From Nitrososphaeraceae archaeon (GTDB lineage: Archaea > Thermoproteota > Nitrososphaeria > Nitrososphaerales > Nitrososphaeraceae), in NCBI GenBank assembly GCA_025449515.1, contig JANWJI010000003.1, positions 1 to 6,577 of the forward strand: 6,577 nucleotides of DNA. The letters run 5' to 3'. The notes beneath the pieces are model-generated. The model saw only the letters and a list, made by a program, of their open reading frames with translations. It was not told the origin of the DNA and did no database searches. The translations under genes were made by a program, and so were the position numbers. Positions 5,629 to 6,577 of this stretch are shown here, piece by piece (the stretch's first letter is position 1; each line of letters opens with the position of its first letter).

Positions 5629-6124
5629 CGGTCTCTGGTTTAGATAATCTTATTCGAGCCCGGATTTTATGTTAATAAATTCTAGTATGAACCTGTATCA
5701 GTTGAAGTTTTGTATGAGAATATCTTAGATCATGTAAAATTCCTTGGTGGATCTTGATATCTAATAATTTAACAACACGATCTTATCAATGTATGATATT
5801 TTTTCCACTCAGGGAATAGGAAACGGATCTATGCGATCTCAATCTTCATCTGGGGGTCATATCCAATTCTTATCAATGCAATAAGAAATGAAATGATGAT
5901 ATGATGAATCAATATGAATAATACGATGTATGTCTTATCATATTTCTTTGTATTGCTTCACTCATAATCTTTCGACACTTTATGGTTGGTTGGTTGGTGT
6001 TTATGTACTCTATTGAAGATTATTTGAAATGAAGATATTTGAATATCTATGATGTGTCCGGATCATTTATTTTGTGAATTAATTTAAGCAGTATTTTTTA
6101 TCATTGCTTAATAGTATTTAGTAT
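5629..6124. other. About 500-base region without a convincing gene
   Basis: Only fragmentary frames exist here. One + frame, 5681-5758, reads like protein (EPVSVEVLYENILDHVKF) but lies between two stops and has no start. Notable sequence: a GGTT tandem repeat at 5984-5997, a perfect 6-base hairpin AGATAT/ATATCT at 6033-6048, near-direct repeats GAAGATTATTTGAA and GAAGATATTTGAA at 6015-6043, and ATGA-rich low complexity around 5886-5915. Confidence 0.45.
5984..5997 (+). repeat. (GGTT) tandem repeat, potential two-quartet G-quadruplex
   Basis: GGTTGGTTGGTTGG offers four GG runs separated by TT loops, the arrangement of short two-quartet quadruplexes in single-stranded DNA. It stands out in an AT-rich spacer. 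It may equally be simple slippage of a four-base unit. Confidence 0.7.
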
Positions 6125-6142
6125 TTAGATACAAAAATGTTC

Positions 6143-6207
6143 TTGATAATAGAACAGTTTAGGACACTTGATAACTACACCTACTCTTGGAACTGTTCTA
6201 TTATCAA
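6143..6207. repeat. 17-base perfect inverted repeat, 31-base loop
   Basis: TTGATAATAGAACAGTT at 6143-6159 is the exact reverse complement of AACTGTTCTATTATCAA at 6191-6207. Seventeen uninterrupted pairs would not be expected by chance in a window this size. The right arm abuts the lactonase-like remnant at 6206-6262 and lies within the same open frame. No transposase is nearby. It could be a small non-autonomous mobile element, a snap-back duplication made during decay, or a strong RNA hairpin. Confidence 0.85.
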
Positions 6208-6262
6208 TTTTTGATTTGGTTAAAGCAACCATCATAGTAGCAGTATTATTATCCCTATCCTG
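6206..6262 (-). pseudogene. Second SMP-30/gluconolactonase-like remnant (one propeller strand)
   Basis: On the - strand bases 6262-6206 read QDRDNNTATMMVALTKSKI. This aligns with DKDDNGSMIVAVNKLNKI of the lactonase remnant at 232-600: D-x-D-x-N, then M-hydrophobic-V-A, then K and K-I, with one-residue gaps. The frame closes at TAA 6125-6127 and has no start (stop just upstream near 6288). Nothing beyond this block resembles the family. It is best read as the last trace of a paralogous gene in the same orientation as the first. The short length makes this tentative. Confidence 0.4.
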
Positions 6263-6266
6263 ATTG

Positions 6267-6527
6267 TTACCAGATTTCAGTTTTATCTAAACAGATTTGG
6301 ATAGCGTCAATTAATGCGCTCTTCAGTTTGTTAAATTCAATACCGTCGCCGTTTCCAGCATTTATAAATGGTAAGAATTTTTGATAACTATCTGATTGAA
6401 TTGATAGTTTGTCTGCGTTTAATTCTTGTGCTTTATTATACGTTATACGTAGTTCGTGATATATCAAATACAAATACAAAACATGTACCTGAACTTGAAC
6501 TCTCATGCATTTGATAATACCGATCAT
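6267..6527 (-). CDS. Unrecognised short ORF, possibly a gene remnant
   Basis: This 86-codon frame has no family I recognise. Residues 1-24 are odd: alternating VQVQVHV then LYLYLIY, encoded by low-complexity repeats. From about residue 25 it is more protein-like and helical (HELRITYNKAQELNADKLS, then GDGIEFNKLKSALIDAIQICLDK). The GNGDGIEF loop resembles an EF-hand only superficially. Start is uncertain: ATG 6527, or ATG 6506 (Met8), with no clear promoter or ribosome-binding site. The lactonase-like remnant follows at once in another frame, which suits a region in decay. It may not be expressed. Confidence 0.3.
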   Translation of the reverse strand: MIGIIKCMRVQVQVHVLYLYLIYHELRITYNKAQELNADKLSIQSDSYQKFLPFINAGNGDGIEFNKLKSALIDAIQICLDKTEIW

Positions 6528-6577
6528 GAAATTAAGATACTGAGAGACTCAGGTTAATGGTATTATTGATGCCGCAA

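Noticed and set aside
5654..5668. TTCGAGCCCGG, like the T-loop region of a tRNA 3' end
   Set aside because: The flanking bases do not pair as a T-stem and there is no acceptor or anticodon arm; at most an attachment-site-like trace, without an integrase.
6330..6375. NAGNGDGIEF as an EF-hand calcium loop
   Set aside because: The Asp and Glu ligand positions (1 and 12 of the loop) are not filled in any register.
1..6577. CRISPR arrays, rRNA, tRNA, transposase or integrase genes
   Set aside because: No regularly spaced repeats, no tRNA cloverleaf, no rRNA-like stretch and no transposase motifs were seen on either strand.

Overview
The window looks archaeal, most plausibly AT-rich ammonia-oxidising Nitrososphaeria (Thaumarchaeota, Nitrosocosmicus/Nitrososphaera-like). 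The clues are TATA-type boxes about 25-30 bases before genes with almost no leader, a TTG start placed where transcription should begin, T-rich gene ends, a stand-alone AsnC/Lrp-type ligand-binding-like protein, and wide spacers full of decayed genes. This assignment is inferred from style and protein families; no marker gene is present.

Layout. Bases 1-231 are non-coding, with short repeats. Bases 232-600 (-) hold the 3' end of an SMP-30/gluconolactonase-like gene that has lost its 5' part. Two short + genes follow: an AsnC-ligand-binding-like protein (736-999) and a two-helix membrane protein (1031-1495). A 444-base spacer leads to a nitroreductase-family gene (1940-3343, +) broken by two frameshifts and an in-frame TGA. 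A 750-base spacer after it contains several hairpins, including two adjacent perfect ones at 3601-3674. Next is an intact NmrA-like NAD(P)-binding protein (4094-5023, +), facing a small cupin (5233-5592, -) across a T-rich double terminator region. Bases 5593-6124 have no convincing gene. The right end has a perfect 17-base inverted repeat, a second small lactonase-like remnant (about 6206-6262, -) and an unrecognised ORF (6267-6527, -).

The four likely functional genes (AsnC-like, membrane protein, NmrA-like, cupin) do not form an obvious pathway. NmrA-like oxidoreductases and small cupins are common accessory redox or stress genes, and each gene here seems to have its own promoter. The strongest theme is decay: a nitroreductase with lesions that can be read base by base, and two lactonase remnants on the same strand near the two ends. 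I found no convincing new multi-gene system. The best candidates for something undescribed are the paired hairpins at 3601-3674, the 17-base inverted repeat at 6143-6207, and the stand-alone sensor-domain/membrane-protein pair at 736-1495.
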